Below, in pieces: positions 26,586 to 34,426 of a stretch of 64,000 nt of DNA; the stretch's first letter is position 1; every line of letters starts with the position of its first letter. This DNA comes from Amnibacterium setariae. GTDB taxonomy: Bacteria > Actinomycetota > Actinomycetes > Actinomycetales > Microbacteriaceae. The translations under genes were made by a program, and so were the position numbers. The notes below the pieces were generated by a model. It saw only the letters and a list, made by a program, of their open reading frames with translations, searched no databases and was not told the origin of the DNA. The stretch is taken from contig NZ_QXTG01000001.1 of the NCBI RefSeq assembly GCF_003581425.1, positions 310,001-374,000 on the forward strand, in the 5' to 3' direction.

Positions 26586-27398
26586 TCAGTCGCGGATGGC
26601 GTCGAGCTCCGCGATCGCGTCCGCGTCGAGGGTGAAGTCGACGTCCGCGTTCTCGCGGATGCGCTCCGGCGTCACCGACTTCGGCAGCGGGAGCACGTCC
26701 TTCTCGAGCAGGTAGCGGATCGCGACCTGCGCGGGCGTGCGGCCGACGCGCTTCGCGATGTCGTCGAGCGCGCCGCCCTCGAGCAGCTGCCCGGTCGCGA
26801 GCGGCGAGTAGCCCTCGACGAGCACCCCGCGCTGCTGGCACCACGCGGTCACGTCGTCCTGCGTGCTGCCGACGAACCAGCGGATCTGGTTCGCGTGCGG
26901 CACCACGTCGGTCGCGGCGGTCAGGTGCTCGAGGTCCTCGACGGAGAAGTTCGAGACGCCGATGGAGCGGGCGCGACCGTCGCCGTACAGCTCCTCGAAG
27001 ACCTTCCAGACCTCGATGTTGCTCTCGCGGTGGTCGGTGCCGATCGCGTTCCACGGCCAGGGCGCGTGGATCAGGTAGAGGTCGACGACGCCGAGGTCGA
27101 GGCTCCGCTGCGACTTCTCGAACGCCCGGCGCGCGCCGTCGGCGTCCTTGATCTCGGCCGGCAGCTTCGTGGTGATGAAGACCGTGTCGCGGTCGACGCC
27201 GCTGTCGCGGACCGCGCGGCCGACGCTCTCCTCGTTGCCGTAGGCGAGCGCGGTGTCGATGTGCCGGTAGCCGGCGTCGAGGGCGGTGCGCACGGAGTCG
27301 TAGGCCTCGGGCCCGTCGGGGATCTGCCAGGTGCCGAACCCGATCTTCGGGATGGCGACGTCGCCGGCGATGGTGAAGGTGTCGGTCAGAGCGGACAT
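26586..27398 (-). CDS. Aldo/keto reductase
   Basis: A 270-residue NADPH-dependent (beta/alpha)8 oxidoreductase of the 2,5-diketo-D-gluconate reductase-like group. The catalytic tetrad is visible: Asp48 (GYRHIDTA), Tyr53 (ALAYGNE), Lys78 (FITTKLP) and His111 (DLYLIHAPWP); the cofactor part includes LPLPKSVTPERIREN. ATG at 27398 follows a TAGCGT -10 (27406-27411 on the minus strand) by 7 nt. The physiological carbonyl substrate is unknown. Confidence 0.93.
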   Translation of the reverse strand: MSALTDTFTIAGDVAIPKIGFGTWQIPDGPEAYDSVRTALDAGYRHIDTALAYGNEESVGRAVRDSGVDRDTVFITTKLPAEIKDADGARRAFEKSQRSLDLGVVDLYLIHAPWPWNAIGTDHRESNIEVWKVFEELYGDGRARSIGVSNFSVEDLEHLTAATDVVPHANQIRWFVGSTQDDVTAWCQQRGVLVEGYSPLATGQLLEGGALDDIAKRVGRTPAQVAIRYLLEKDVLPLPKSVTPERIRENADVDFTLDADAIAELDAIRD

Positions 27399-27440
27399 GC
27401 CGCCGACGCTACGTCGCGCGTCGGCGGGCCTCCTGTGTTC

Positions 27441-28715
27441 TCACTCGGCCGCGGCGAGGAAGACGCCGGCGGCGTCGGCGAGGCGGCCCGGGTCGTCGAC
27501 GTGGCACAGCTCCCGCGCGGAGTGCATCGACAGCAGCGGTGTGCCGACGTCGAAGGTGCGGATGCCGAGCCGGGTCGCGGTGATGGGCCCGATCGTCGAG
27601 CCGCAGGGCACGTCGTTGTTCGACACGAACTCCTGGTACGGCACCCCGGCGGTGCCGCAGACGCGGCTCCAGAGCGCGGCGCCGCCGGCGTCGGTCGTGT
27701 ACCGCTGGTTGGCGTTGATCTTCAGCAGGGGCCCGCCGCCGGCGACGGGCCGGTTCGCCGGGTCGTGCTTCTCCGGCCGGTTGGGGTGGACGGCGTGCCC
27801 GGCGTCGGCGGAGCAGCACCACGAGCCGGCGATGGCGCGCGCCAGCTCGGCGCGGCCGCCGCCGAGCGCGGCGGTCACCCGCTCGAGCACGTCGGCGAGG
27901 AGGGGGCCGGCGGCGCCGGACCGGCTCTCCGACCCGACCTCCTCGTGGTCGAAGGCGGCGAGCACCGCGATCGCACCGACGGGCTGCAGCGCCTCCATGG
28001 CGCGGACGCCCGCGTGCACGGAGCTGAGGTTGTCGAGCCGGGGGGAGGCGAACAGGTCGCCGGCGATCCCGAACGTCCTGGGCGGCTGGGTGTCGCAGGT
28101 GACGAGGTCGTACCCGGCGACCGCCTCCGGAGCGATGCCGGCGATGGCCGCGACCGCGCCCACCACGTCGTCGGCGGGGCCGATCGCGCCGAGCACCGGC
28201 TGCAGGTCGCGCTGCCGGTCCGGGGCGAACCCGCTGTTCAGCTCGCGGTCGAGGTGGATGGCGAGGTGCGGGATGTGCGCCCACGAGCCGGTGCGGACGA
28301 GGTGCTCCACCCCGTCGACGTCGACGACGCGGCCCGCGAGCTCGAGCTCCCGGTCGAACCAGGAGGCGAGGATCGGGCCGCCGTAGACCTCGACCCCGGC
28401 CTGGAGGAAGCCGTTGCCGCCGATCGTCGGTCGCGGCTTGAGCTTGAAGCCGGGGGAGTCGGTGTGGGCGCCGAGCACGCGGTAGGGCGTCGCCGCGGTC
28501 GCGTCCTCCGGGATCGCGACGGCGACGACCGCCCCCTCCCGCACGACGACGACGCGCGCGCCGGGCACGACGACGTCGGCCCAGTCCTCGGTCTCGTCGA
28601 TGCGCACGTGACCGGCGGCCTCGAGCCGGCGCGCGACCTCCGCCGCGGCGTGGAACGAGCCGGGGGAGGCGCTGACGAAGTCGGCGAGGTCGTCGATGTA
28701 GGTCGCGGAGTCCAC
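27441..28715 (-). CDS. M18-family aspartyl aminopeptidase
   Basis: A 424-residue dizinc aminopeptidase of family M18 that removes N-terminal acidic residues from peptides. Seen: YRVLGAHTDSPGFKLKPRP (first metal His), the DNLSSVHAGV region with the bridging Asp, AAFDHEEVGS (catalytic Glu pair), INANQRYTTDA, NNDVPCGSTIGPI and the last metal His in LLSMHSARELCH. Length fits. GTG 28715 is preferred because homologues begin close to this point; a TTG at 28727 is possible, and the ATG nearby is out of frame. Confidence 0.92.
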   Translation of the reverse strand: MDSATYIDDLADFVSASPGSFHAAAEVARRLEAAGHVRIDETEDWADVVVPGARVVVVREGAVVAVAIPEDATAATPYRVLGAHTDSPGFKLKPRPTIGGNGFLQAGVEVYGGPILASWFDRELELAGRVVDVDGVEHLVRTGSWAHIPHLAIHLDRELNSGFAPDRQRDLQPVLGAIGPADDVVGAVAAIAGIAPEAVAGYDLVTCDTQPPRTFGIAGDLFASPRLDNLSSVHAGVRAMEALQPVGAIAVLAAFDHEEVGSESRSGAAGPLLADVLERVTAALGGGRAELARAIAGSWCCSADAGHAVHPNRPEKHDPANRPVAGGGPLLKINANQRYTTDAGGAALWSRVCGTAGVPYQEFVSNNDVPCGSTIGPITATRLGIRTFDVGTPLLSMHSARELCHVDDPGRLADAAGVFLAAAE

Positions 28716-28730
28716 GGGCCCATGCAAGCA

Positions 28731-28811
28731 GACGGGCCCGGACCGTCGCCGGTCAGGGCCCGTCCGCGCAGGCGTCTCCGTCCAGGAGGACGTCGCGTCC
28801 TCCGGGACGGA
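28731..28811 (-). terminator. Two hairpins downstream of the PadR gene
   Basis: GACGGGCCC (28731-28739) pairs with GGGCCCGTC (28756-28764); next to it CTCCGTCCAGGAGGACG (28776-28792) pairs with CGTCCTCCGGGACGGAG (28795-28811) with one mismatch. They separate the PadR gene from the M18 gene on the same strand. Confidence 0.55.
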
Positions 28812-28820
28812 GGCGAGGGA

Positions 28821-29432
28821 TCACTCGCCGAGGATGCGGTAGAGCTCCCGGCGCAGCTCGTCGACCTTCTCGGTCGCCCGGGCGCGCTGCTCGGCGGTGA
28901 CGCCGCCGCGGAACTGCATGGCCGCGCCGGCGAGCTTGCCGAACGCCGTCATGAGGGCGTCGCCGCCCTGGAAGCGGTCACCGGCGCTGCGGAAGGCGGC
29001 GTCGATCTCCTCCTGGTGGGCGGCCACGTAGGTGCGGCCGGCCTCGGTCAGCTCGTAGGCGCCGCGGGGGCCGCCCTCCTGGCTGATGAGGCCCTCGTCG
29101 ACGAGCTGGGCGAGCGTCGGGTAGACCGAGCCGGGGCTCGGCGTCCAGGCGCCCTCCGTCTTCTCGCCGATGGCCTTGATCAGGCCGTATCCGTTGGACG
29201 GGCCGTCGGACAGCAGGCCGAGGATGGCGCTGCGGACGTCGCCGCGGCGGGCGCGGGGGCCGTGCGGGCCGAAGCCGGGGCCGGGACCGAAGCCCTTGAA
29301 GGCGCGCAGCGCCTCCGCCGGGCCGTCCCAGGGGCCGCCGAAGCCGCCGCGGGGTCCGCGGTGGCCGAACGGGCCGTCGAACCGGCCGCGCATGCCGCCG
29401 TGGTGGGGGTGGTGGTCGTGGATGTGCTCCAT
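28821..29432 (-). CDS. PadR-family transcriptional regulator
   Basis: A 203-residue regulator. Residues 1-65 are a His/Gly/Pro-rich tail (HDHHPHHGG...GPRGGFGGP); the winged-helix domain follows: DVRSAILGLLSDGPSNGYGLIKAI, WTPSPGSVYPTLAQLVDEGLISQE and YELTEAGRTYV, then a C-terminal helical dimerisation segment. This layout is common in PadR proteins next to transporters or stress genes. ATG 29432 has AAGGAG 6 nt upstream. A CGATATATCG palindrome upstream suggests autoregulation. The His-rich tail could bind metals (inference). Confidence 0.9.
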   Translation of the reverse strand: MEHIHDHHPHHGGMRGRFDGPFGHRGPRGGFGGPWDGPAEALRAFKGFGPGPGFGPHGPRARRGDVRSAILGLLSDGPSNGYGLIKAIGEKTEGAWTPSPGSVYPTLAQLVDEGLISQEGGPRGAYELTEAGRTYVAAHQEEIDAAFRSAGDRFQGGDALMTAFGKLAGAAMQFRGGVTAEQRARATEKVDELRRELYRILGE

Positions 29433-29458
29433 GGTGGTCTCCTTCAAGTAGTCGTTGT

Positions 29459-29480
29459 CGTGAAGCATCACGATATATCG
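29459..29480 (-). promoter_or_regulatory. Palindromic operator candidate upstream of padR
   Basis: CGATATATCG (29471-29480) is a perfect 10-bp palindrome abutted by CGTGAAGCATCACG (29459-29472), an inverted repeat with a 4-nt centre. PadR proteins typically bind AT-centred palindromes of this kind, and the sites lie in the probable promoter. Confidence 0.5.
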
Positions 29481-29596
29481 GTAAACATCAGAGCGCAAGC
29501 AGCTGTTCCCGACCGGGCGACGACTCCGTACGGAACTCGCACCCGACTCCGAGGTGCGGCTGCCACGGTCGAGGGACCGAACGGAAGGAGACCGTC

Positions 29597-29767
29597 ATGG
29601 CACTCGGCGACAAGATCTCGAACGCGGCGGAGGACCTCGCGGGCAAGGCCAAGGAGGCCACCGGCAAGGCGAAGGGCGACGAGCGGCTCGAGGCGGAGGG
29701 GCAGGGCGACCAGACCAAGGCCCAGGCCAAGAAGGTCGGCGAGGACGTCAAGGACGTCTTCCGCTGA
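29597..29767 (+). CDS. CsbD-like stress protein
   Basis: A 56-residue very hydrophilic protein: MALGDKISNAAEDLAGKAKE, then ATGKAKGDERLEAEGQGDQT and KAQAKKVGEDVKDVF. The GK.KE..GK..GDERLEAEG pattern is diagnostic of the CsbD family, small helical proteins induced by general stress in many bacteria; molecular role unknown. ATG with AAGGAG 7 nt upstream. Divergent from padR. Confidence 0.92.
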   Translation: MALGDKISNAAEDLAGKAKEATGKAKGDERLEAEGQGDQTKAQAKKVGEDVKDVFR

Positions 29768-29791
29768 TCCTCGCGGCTCGTCCCGCATCAC

Positions 29792-29827
29792 GACGGCGCC
29801 TCCCGGAACGGACCGGGAGGCGCCGTC
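29792..29827 (+). terminator. Rho-independent-like terminator of the csbD gene
   Basis: GACGGCGCCTCCCGG (29792-29806) and CCGGGAGGCGCCGTC (29813-29827) form a perfect 15-bp stem with a 6-nt loop, followed by GTGTTCTGT, a weak U-rich run. Confidence 0.85.
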
Positions 29828-29861
29828 GTGTTCTGTCCCGATGGTGAATCGGACCTGAATG

Positions 29862-29883
29862 AAGGTTAGGCTCTCCTAACCTT
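29862..29883 (+). promoter_or_regulatory. Iron-regulator (DtxR/IdeR-type) box
   Basis: AAGGTTAGG-CTCT-CCTAACCTT is a perfect inverted repeat that closely matches the TTAGGTTAGGCTAACCTAA-type box of DtxR/IdeR. It ends 19 nt before the GTG of the siderophore-binding lipoprotein, over the promoter, so the operon should be repressed when iron is plentiful. Confidence 0.85.
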
Positions 29884-29902
29884 TACCGATAGGAGAGCCG
29901 CA

Positions 29903-30943
29903 GTGCGAGCCTCGCGCCTGATGTCCATCGCCGCCTCCGCGGCCCTGCTCGTCGCCCTGGCCGGCTGCGCGCAGTCGTCCGACACCGCCGGCGGGAGCGG
30001 CACGGCCGCGTCCGCCGGGTCCTCGGACGCCTTCCCCGTCACGATCGACCACGCGTTCGGCGAGACGACGATCACGGCGAAGCCGAAGCGCGTCGCGACC
30101 GTGGCGTGGGCGAACCACGAGGTGCCGCTCGCGCTCGGCGTCGTGCCGGTCGGGATGAGCAAGGCGTCCTGGGGCGACGACGACGGCGACGGCGTGCTGC
30201 CCTGGGTCGAGGACCGGATCACGGAGCTCGGCGCGAAGGCCCCCGTGCTGTTCGACGAGACGGACGGCATCGACTTCGAGGCCGTCGCCGACACCCGGCC
30301 GGACGTGATCCTCGCCGCCTACTCCGGCCTGTCGAAGAGCGACTACGAGACCCTCTCGAAGATCGCACCGACGATCGCCTACCCGAAGACCGCGTGGGGC
30401 ACGACGCTCGAAGAGATGATCGAGATGGACAGCGAGGCCATCGGCCTCGGCGCCGAGGGGAAGCAGCTGGAGTCGCGGCTGCGGACCGACGTCGCCGACG
30501 CCGTCGCGAAGCACCCGCAGCTGCAGGGGAAGACGGCGATGTTCGGGTACTTCGACCCGAGCGACCTCAGCAAGGTCGGGTTCTACTCGACCCTCGACCA
30601 GCGCGCGCGGTTCTTCGAGCAGCTCGGGATGACCGCGCCGAAGGCCGTCGAGGAGGCCTCCGCGAAGTCCACCGAGTTCTACCTGACGCTCAGCGCGGAG
30701 GACGCCGACCGCCTGGACGACGTCGACGTGATCGTCACCTACGGGGACGAGGCGCTGCTGAAGAAGCTGCAGGCGGATCCGCTGATCGGCAAGATCCCCG
30801 CCGTCGCGCGCGGCTCGGTCGTGCTGCTGCCGGACAGCACGCCGCAGGCGGCCGAGGCGAACCCGACCCCGCTCTCCATCTCGGGCGGCGAGGACGACAC
30901 GTACATCGACACCGTCGCGGCGGCCGCGGCGAAGGCCGGGTGA
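29903..30943 (+). CDS. Iron-siderophore ABC transporter substrate-binding lipoprotein
   Basis: A 346-residue class III binding protein (FepB/FatB-like). The signal peptide ends with lipobox ALAGC (Cys22), so it is lipid-anchored outside the membrane. Family features include VTIDHAFGETTITAKPKRVATVAWANHEVPLALGVVPVG, FEAVADTRPDVILAAYSGLSKSDYETLSKIAPTIAYP and the long connecting helix after it. It captures a ferric siderophore; which one is not visible. GTG with AGGAG upstream, behind a perfect iron box; 4-bp overlap with the first permease. Confidence 0.93.
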   Translation: MRASRLMSIAASAALLVALAGCAQSSDTAGGSGTAASAGSSDAFPVTIDHAFGETTITAKPKRVATVAWANHEVPLALGVVPVGMSKASWGDDDGDGVLPWVEDRITELGAKAPVLFDETDGIDFEAVADTRPDVILAAYSGLSKSDYETLSKIAPTIAYPKTAWGTTLEEMIEMDSEAIGLGAEGKQLESRLRTDVADAVAKHPQLQGKTAMFGYFDPSDLSKVGFYSTLDQRARFFEQLGMTAPKAVEEASAKSTEFYLTLSAEDADRLDDVDVIVTYGDEALLKKLQADPLIGKIPAVARGSVVLLPDSTPQAAEANPTPLSISGGEDDTYIDTVAAAAAKAG

Positions 30944-31986
30944 CGACCGCGGTCGGGCGGCGGTCGGGGGCGGACGCCGCGAGCGCGCGGCGCCCGGTCC
31001 CCGTCCGCGTCACCTGGCTCGTCGTCGCGGTGCTCGCGCTCGCCCTGGTCGCGGCCGCGTCGGTCGCGTTCGGCGTCCGCGCGGTGACCTGGTCGGACGT
31101 CGTCGCCGGGGTGACCGGGTCGTCGGACACGCTCGCGGAGGCCGCGGTGCTCAAGCGGGTGCCGCGCACCGTCCTCGCGATGCTGGTCGGGGTGGCGCTG
31201 GGGCTCGCCGGCGCGGTCATGCAGGGCGTGACGCGCAACCCGCTCGCGGACCCGGGCATCCTCGGCGTCACCACGGGCGCCTCGCTCGCGGTCGTCACGG
31301 GCTTCGCCTTCTTCGGGCTCGCCGCGCCGACCACCGTGATCTGGGTCGCGATCGCCGGCGCGGCGGCCTCCGCCGTGCTCGTCTACGCGATCGGCTCCCT
31401 CGGGCGGGGCGGGGCGACGCCGCTCAAGCTCGCCCTCGCCGGCGCCGCGACCTCCGCCGCGTTCAGCTCGCTGATCAGCGCCGTGCTGCTGCCCCGCGTC
31501 GACGCGCTCACCGACTTCCGGTTCTGGCAGATCGGCGGGGTCGGCGGCGCCGCATTCCCGCGGATCGCGCAGGTGCTGCCGTTCCTGGTGGTGGGCGCCG
31601 CGATCTGCGTCCTCACCGCGCGAGGGCTGAACTCGCTCGCGCTCGGGGACGACGTCGCCGCCGGGCTCGGCGAGCACGTCACCAGGACCCGGGTGCTGGC
31701 CGCGCTCGGCGCGATCCTCCTGTGCGGCGCCGCGACGGCCGTCGCCGGCCCGATCGGCTTCGTCGGGCTCGCCGTCCCGCACCTCTGCCGCCTGCTCGTC
31801 GGCGTGGACCACCGCTGGCTGCTGCCGTTCTCCGCGGTCGTCGGAGCCGTGCTGCTCACCGCGGCGGACGTGCTCGGCCGACTCGTCGCGCGCCCCGCGG
31901 AGGTCGACGTCGGGATCGTCACGGCGATCCTCGGCGCGCCGATCTTCATCTGGATCGTCCGTCGCCAGAAGGTGCGGGCGCTGTGA
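30940..31986 (+). CDS. Iron-siderophore ABC transporter permease (FecCD family), first
   Basis: A 348-residue membrane subunit of the FecCD/BtuC family with about ten TM helices. Typical motifs: RVPRTVLAMLVGVALGLAGAVMQGVTRNPLADPGILGVTTGAS, FRFWQIGGVGG and GPIGFVGLAVPHLCRLLVG, the last contributing the coupling region to the ATPase. Overlaps the lipoprotein gene and the second permease gene by 4 bp each (GTGA), so expression is tightly coupled. Confidence 0.94.
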   Translation: MTTAVGRRSGADAASARRPVPVRVTWLVVAVLALALVAAASVAFGVRAVTWSDVVAGVTGSSDTLAEAAVLKRVPRTVLAMLVGVALGLAGAVMQGVTRNPLADPGILGVTTGASLAVVTGFAFFGLAAPTTVIWVAIAGAAASAVLVYAIGSLGRGGATPLKLALAGAATSAAFSSLISAVLLPRVDALTDFRFWQIGGVGGAAFPRIAQVLPFLVVGAAICVLTARGLNSLALGDDVAAGLGEHVTRTRVLAALGAILLCGAATAVAGPIGFVGLAVPHLCRLLVGVDHRWLLPFSAVVGAVLLTAADVLGRLVARPAEVDVGIVTAILGAPIFIWIVRRQKVRAL

Positions 31987-33035
31987 CCGGCGTCGTCGCG
32001 TCCGCGCCCGGCCTCGGCCGGCGGGTCGCCACCGGGCGCCGGCGGCGGGCGCTGCGCCGTCGCGGCATCGCCGCCGCGCTCGCCGCGCTGGTCCTCGTGC
32101 TCTTCGCCGTGAGCCTCATGGTGGGGGACACCTTCTACACGCCGTCCGAGGTGCTCCGCACGGTCCTCGGCCAGACCGTGCCCGGCGCCTCCTTCACCGT
32201 CGGTGAGCTGCGGCTGCCGCGCGCGAGCATGGGCGCGCTCGCCGGTCTCGCGTTCGGTGCGGCCGGCGTGGCCTTCCAGACCATGCTCCGGAACCCGCTC
32301 GCCGCGCCGGACGTGATCGGCATCAGCTCGGGCGCCAGCGCGGCGGCCGTCGTCTCGATCGTGCTGCTCGGGTTCGACGAGGCGGCCACCTCGCTCGTCG
32401 CGATCGTCGCCGCGCTGCTCACCGCGGCCCTGATCTACCTCCTCGCCTACCGCGACGGCGTCGCGGGCACGCGGCTGATCCTGATCGGCATCGGCGTCTC
32501 GGCCATGCTCGAGAGCGTCGTGTCCTACGTGCTGCTCCACGCGGCGACCTGGGACCTGCAGACCGCGATGCGATGGCTCACCGGCAGCCTCAACGGGGCG
32601 ACCTGGGACCAGCTGCTGCCGCTGGCCCTCGCCGTGCTCGTGCTCGGTCTCGTGCTGCTCTCCCGCGAGCACGACCTGGGCCTGCTGCAGCTCGGCGACG
32701 AGTCGGCCGCCGGGCTCGGCGTCCGGGTCGAGCGCACCCGGATCGTCGTGATCGTCGCCGCCGTGCTGCTCATCGCGTTCGCCACCTCCGCGGCCGGCCC
32801 GATCGCCTTCGTGGCCTTCCTCTCCGGTCCGATCGCCGCGCGCCTGGTCGGCGGAGGGGGCGGGCTGATGATGCCGTCCGCCCTCGTGGGCGCGGCGCTC
32901 GTGCTCGGCGCCGACCTGATCGGGCAGTTCGCGTTCGGCAACCGCTACCCGGTCGGCGTCGTGACGGGCGTGCTCGGTGCGCCCTACCTCGTCTACCTCC
33001 TCGTCCGAACCAATCGCGCAGGAGGCTCCCTGTGA
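31983..33035 (+). CDS. Iron-siderophore ABC transporter permease (FecCD family), second
   Basis: A 350-residue paralogue of the preceding gene, presumably forming a heterodimeric channel. Motifs: LRLPRASMGALAGLAFGAAGVAFQTMLRNPLAAPDVIGISSGAS, MRWLTGSLNGATW and GPIAFVAFLSGPIAARLVG. An Arg-rich cytoplasmic N-terminus (RRRRALRRRG) precedes TM1. Coupled by 4-bp overlaps on both sides. Confidence 0.94.
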   Translation: MTGVVASAPGLGRRVATGRRRRALRRRGIAAALAALVLVLFAVSLMVGDTFYTPSEVLRTVLGQTVPGASFTVGELRLPRASMGALAGLAFGAAGVAFQTMLRNPLAAPDVIGISSGASAAAVVSIVLLGFDEAATSLVAIVAALLTAALIYLLAYRDGVAGTRLILIGIGVSAMLESVVSYVLLHAATWDLQTAMRWLTGSLNGATWDQLLPLALAVLVLGLVLLSREHDLGLLQLGDESAAGLGVRVERTRIVVIVAAVLLIAFATSAAGPIAFVAFLSGPIAARLVGGGGGLMMPSALVGAALVLGADLIGQFAFGNRYPVGVVTGVLGAPYLVYLLVRTNRAGGSL

Positions 33036-33847
33036 CCGAGTCGCACGCCCTCGAGGTCGACGGGGTCGTCCTCGCCTACGGCGACCGCGTCGTCGCCGAC
33101 GGGATCGACCTCGCCGTGCCGCCCGGCAGGATCACCGCGATCGTCGGCGCCAACGCCTGCGGCAAGTCGACGCTGCTGCGCGCCATGTCCCGCCTGCTCC
33201 AGCCGCGGGCGGGCCGCGTCGTGCTCGACGGGAAGGACCTGCACCGCCTCCCGACGAAGCAGGTGGCGCGCATCCTCGGGCTGCTGCCGCAGTCGCCGAG
33301 CGCGCCGGAGGGCATCGCGGTCGCGGACCTCGTCGCCCGGGGCCGGCACCCGCACCAGGGGTTCCTGACGCGCTGGACGGCGGAGGACGACGAGGCCGTC
33401 GCCGAGGCGCTGCGGATGACGGACATCGCGGAGCTCGCGGACCGCGCCGTCGACGAGCTCTCGGGCGGGCAGCGGCAGCGGGCGTGGATCGCGATGGCGC
33501 TCGCGCAGCAGACGGACGTGCTGCTGCTCGACGAGCCGACGACGTTCCTCGACATCACCCACCAGGTGGAGGTGCTCGACCTGCTCACGGACCTCAACCG
33601 GGCCCGCGGGACGACCGTCGTGATGGTGCTGCACGACCTCAACCTCGCGGCGCGCTACGCGGACCACCTCGTCACCGTCGCCGGCGGACGGGTGCACGCC
33701 GCGGGCGCTCCGGGCGAGGTGCTGACGGCCGACGCGGTCCGCGAGGTGTTCGGGCTCGAGAGCCGGGTCGTGCCCGATCCGGTCTCGGGCGCGCCGATGG
33801 TCCTGCCGATCGGTCGGCACCACGCGGCGGCGCCCACCGGCGCCTGA
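33032..33847 (+). CDS. Iron-siderophore ABC transporter ATP-binding protein
   Basis: A 271-residue ATPase of the FepC/FhuC group. Walker A is GANACGKST (residues 39-47), ABC signature LSGGQRQRAWIAMALAQ, Walker B VLLLDEPTTFLD and H-loop VLHDLNLAARYAD. The GRHPHQGFLTRW segment between Walker A and signature is usual for iron importers. GTG start overlaps the upstream stop and has GGAGG nearby. Last gene of the operon; a perfect palindrome follows. Confidence 0.95.
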   Translation: MTESHALEVDGVVLAYGDRVVADGIDLAVPPGRITAIVGANACGKSTLLRAMSRLLQPRAGRVVLDGKDLHRLPTKQVARILGLLPQSPSAPEGIAVADLVARGRHPHQGFLTRWTAEDDEAVAEALRMTDIAELADRAVDELSGGQRQRAWIAMALAQQTDVLLLDEPTTFLDITHQVEVLDLLTDLNRARGTTVVMVLHDLNLAARYADHLVTVAGGRVHAAGAPGEVLTADAVREVFGLESRVVPDPVSGAPMVLPIGRHHAAAPTGA

Positions 33848-33869
33848 GCCGGCTGCGCGCCTCCGGACG

Positions 33870-33895
33870 ACCGCATGCGCCGCGGCGCATGCGGT
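33870..33895 (+). terminator. Perfect palindromic hairpin after the iron-uptake operon
   Basis: A 26-bp perfect palindrome with arms ACCGCATGCGCC / GGCGCATGCGGT around GC, 22 bp after the ATPase stop. It is followed by TCTCGGG rather than a clear U-tract. Confidence 0.6.
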
Positions 33896-33993
33896 CTCGG
33901 GACGGCGTGCGCGCATCGGCGGACCGCCGATGGAGCAGGACCGGAGAAGCGGCGGCGACGCAGGCCCCGTACCGTCGGCGTGGAGGAGGTGTC

Positions 33994-34425
33994 ATGGCCG
34001 ACACGGAGGGCGCGTTCACGGCGGAGGAGCGCGCCGCGATGAAGGACCGCGCGCAGGAGGTCCGACGCGCCCGCCGCGGGAAGGCGTCGCCGGAGGACGA
34101 CCTGCGGGACCTCCTCGCGAAGATCGACGAGCTGCCCGAGCCGGAGCGCACGACCGCGCTGCGCATCCACGCCATCGTGTCCCGGACCGCCCCCGAGCTG
34201 CAGCCGAAGCTCTGGTACGGCATGCCGGGCTGGGCGAAGGGCGGGAAGAACCTGCTGTTCTTCCAGAGCGCGACGAAGTTCAGGACCCGCTACGCGACGC
34301 TCGGCTTCAGCGACCTGGCGCGGCTCGACGACGGCGACCTCTGGCCGAACGCCTACGCGATCACCGCGCTGACGCCCGAGGTCGAGGCGCGCATCGCGGC
34401 CCTCGTGCGCCGCGCGCTCGGCTGA
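33994..34425 (+). CDS. DUF1801 (YdhG-like) domain protein
   Basis: A 143-residue protein with an acidic/basic helical N-terminus (EERAAMKDRAQEVRRARRGK) and a DUF1801 core: IHAIVSRTAPELQPKLWYGMPGWAKGGKNLLFFQ, TRYATLGFSDLARLDDG and WPNAYAI. Family members include the Bacillus iron chaperone Fra, but most have no assigned function; nearness to the iron operon could be chance because a terminator separates them. ATG with GGAGGAGG upstream. Its stop is 1 bp from that of the convergent amylase. Confidence 0.85.
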   Translation: MADTEGAFTAEERAAMKDRAQEVRRARRGKASPEDDLRDLLAKIDELPEPERTTALRIHAIVSRTAPELQPKLWYGMPGWAKGGKNLLFFQSATKFRTRYATLGFSDLARLDDGDLWPNAYAITALTPEVEARIAALVRRALG

Positions 34426-34426
34426 C

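Noticed and set aside
30106-30939. Second frame over the siderophore-binding protein
   Set aside because: Shadow of the lipoprotein gene; only its 3' part from 30940 is a permease.
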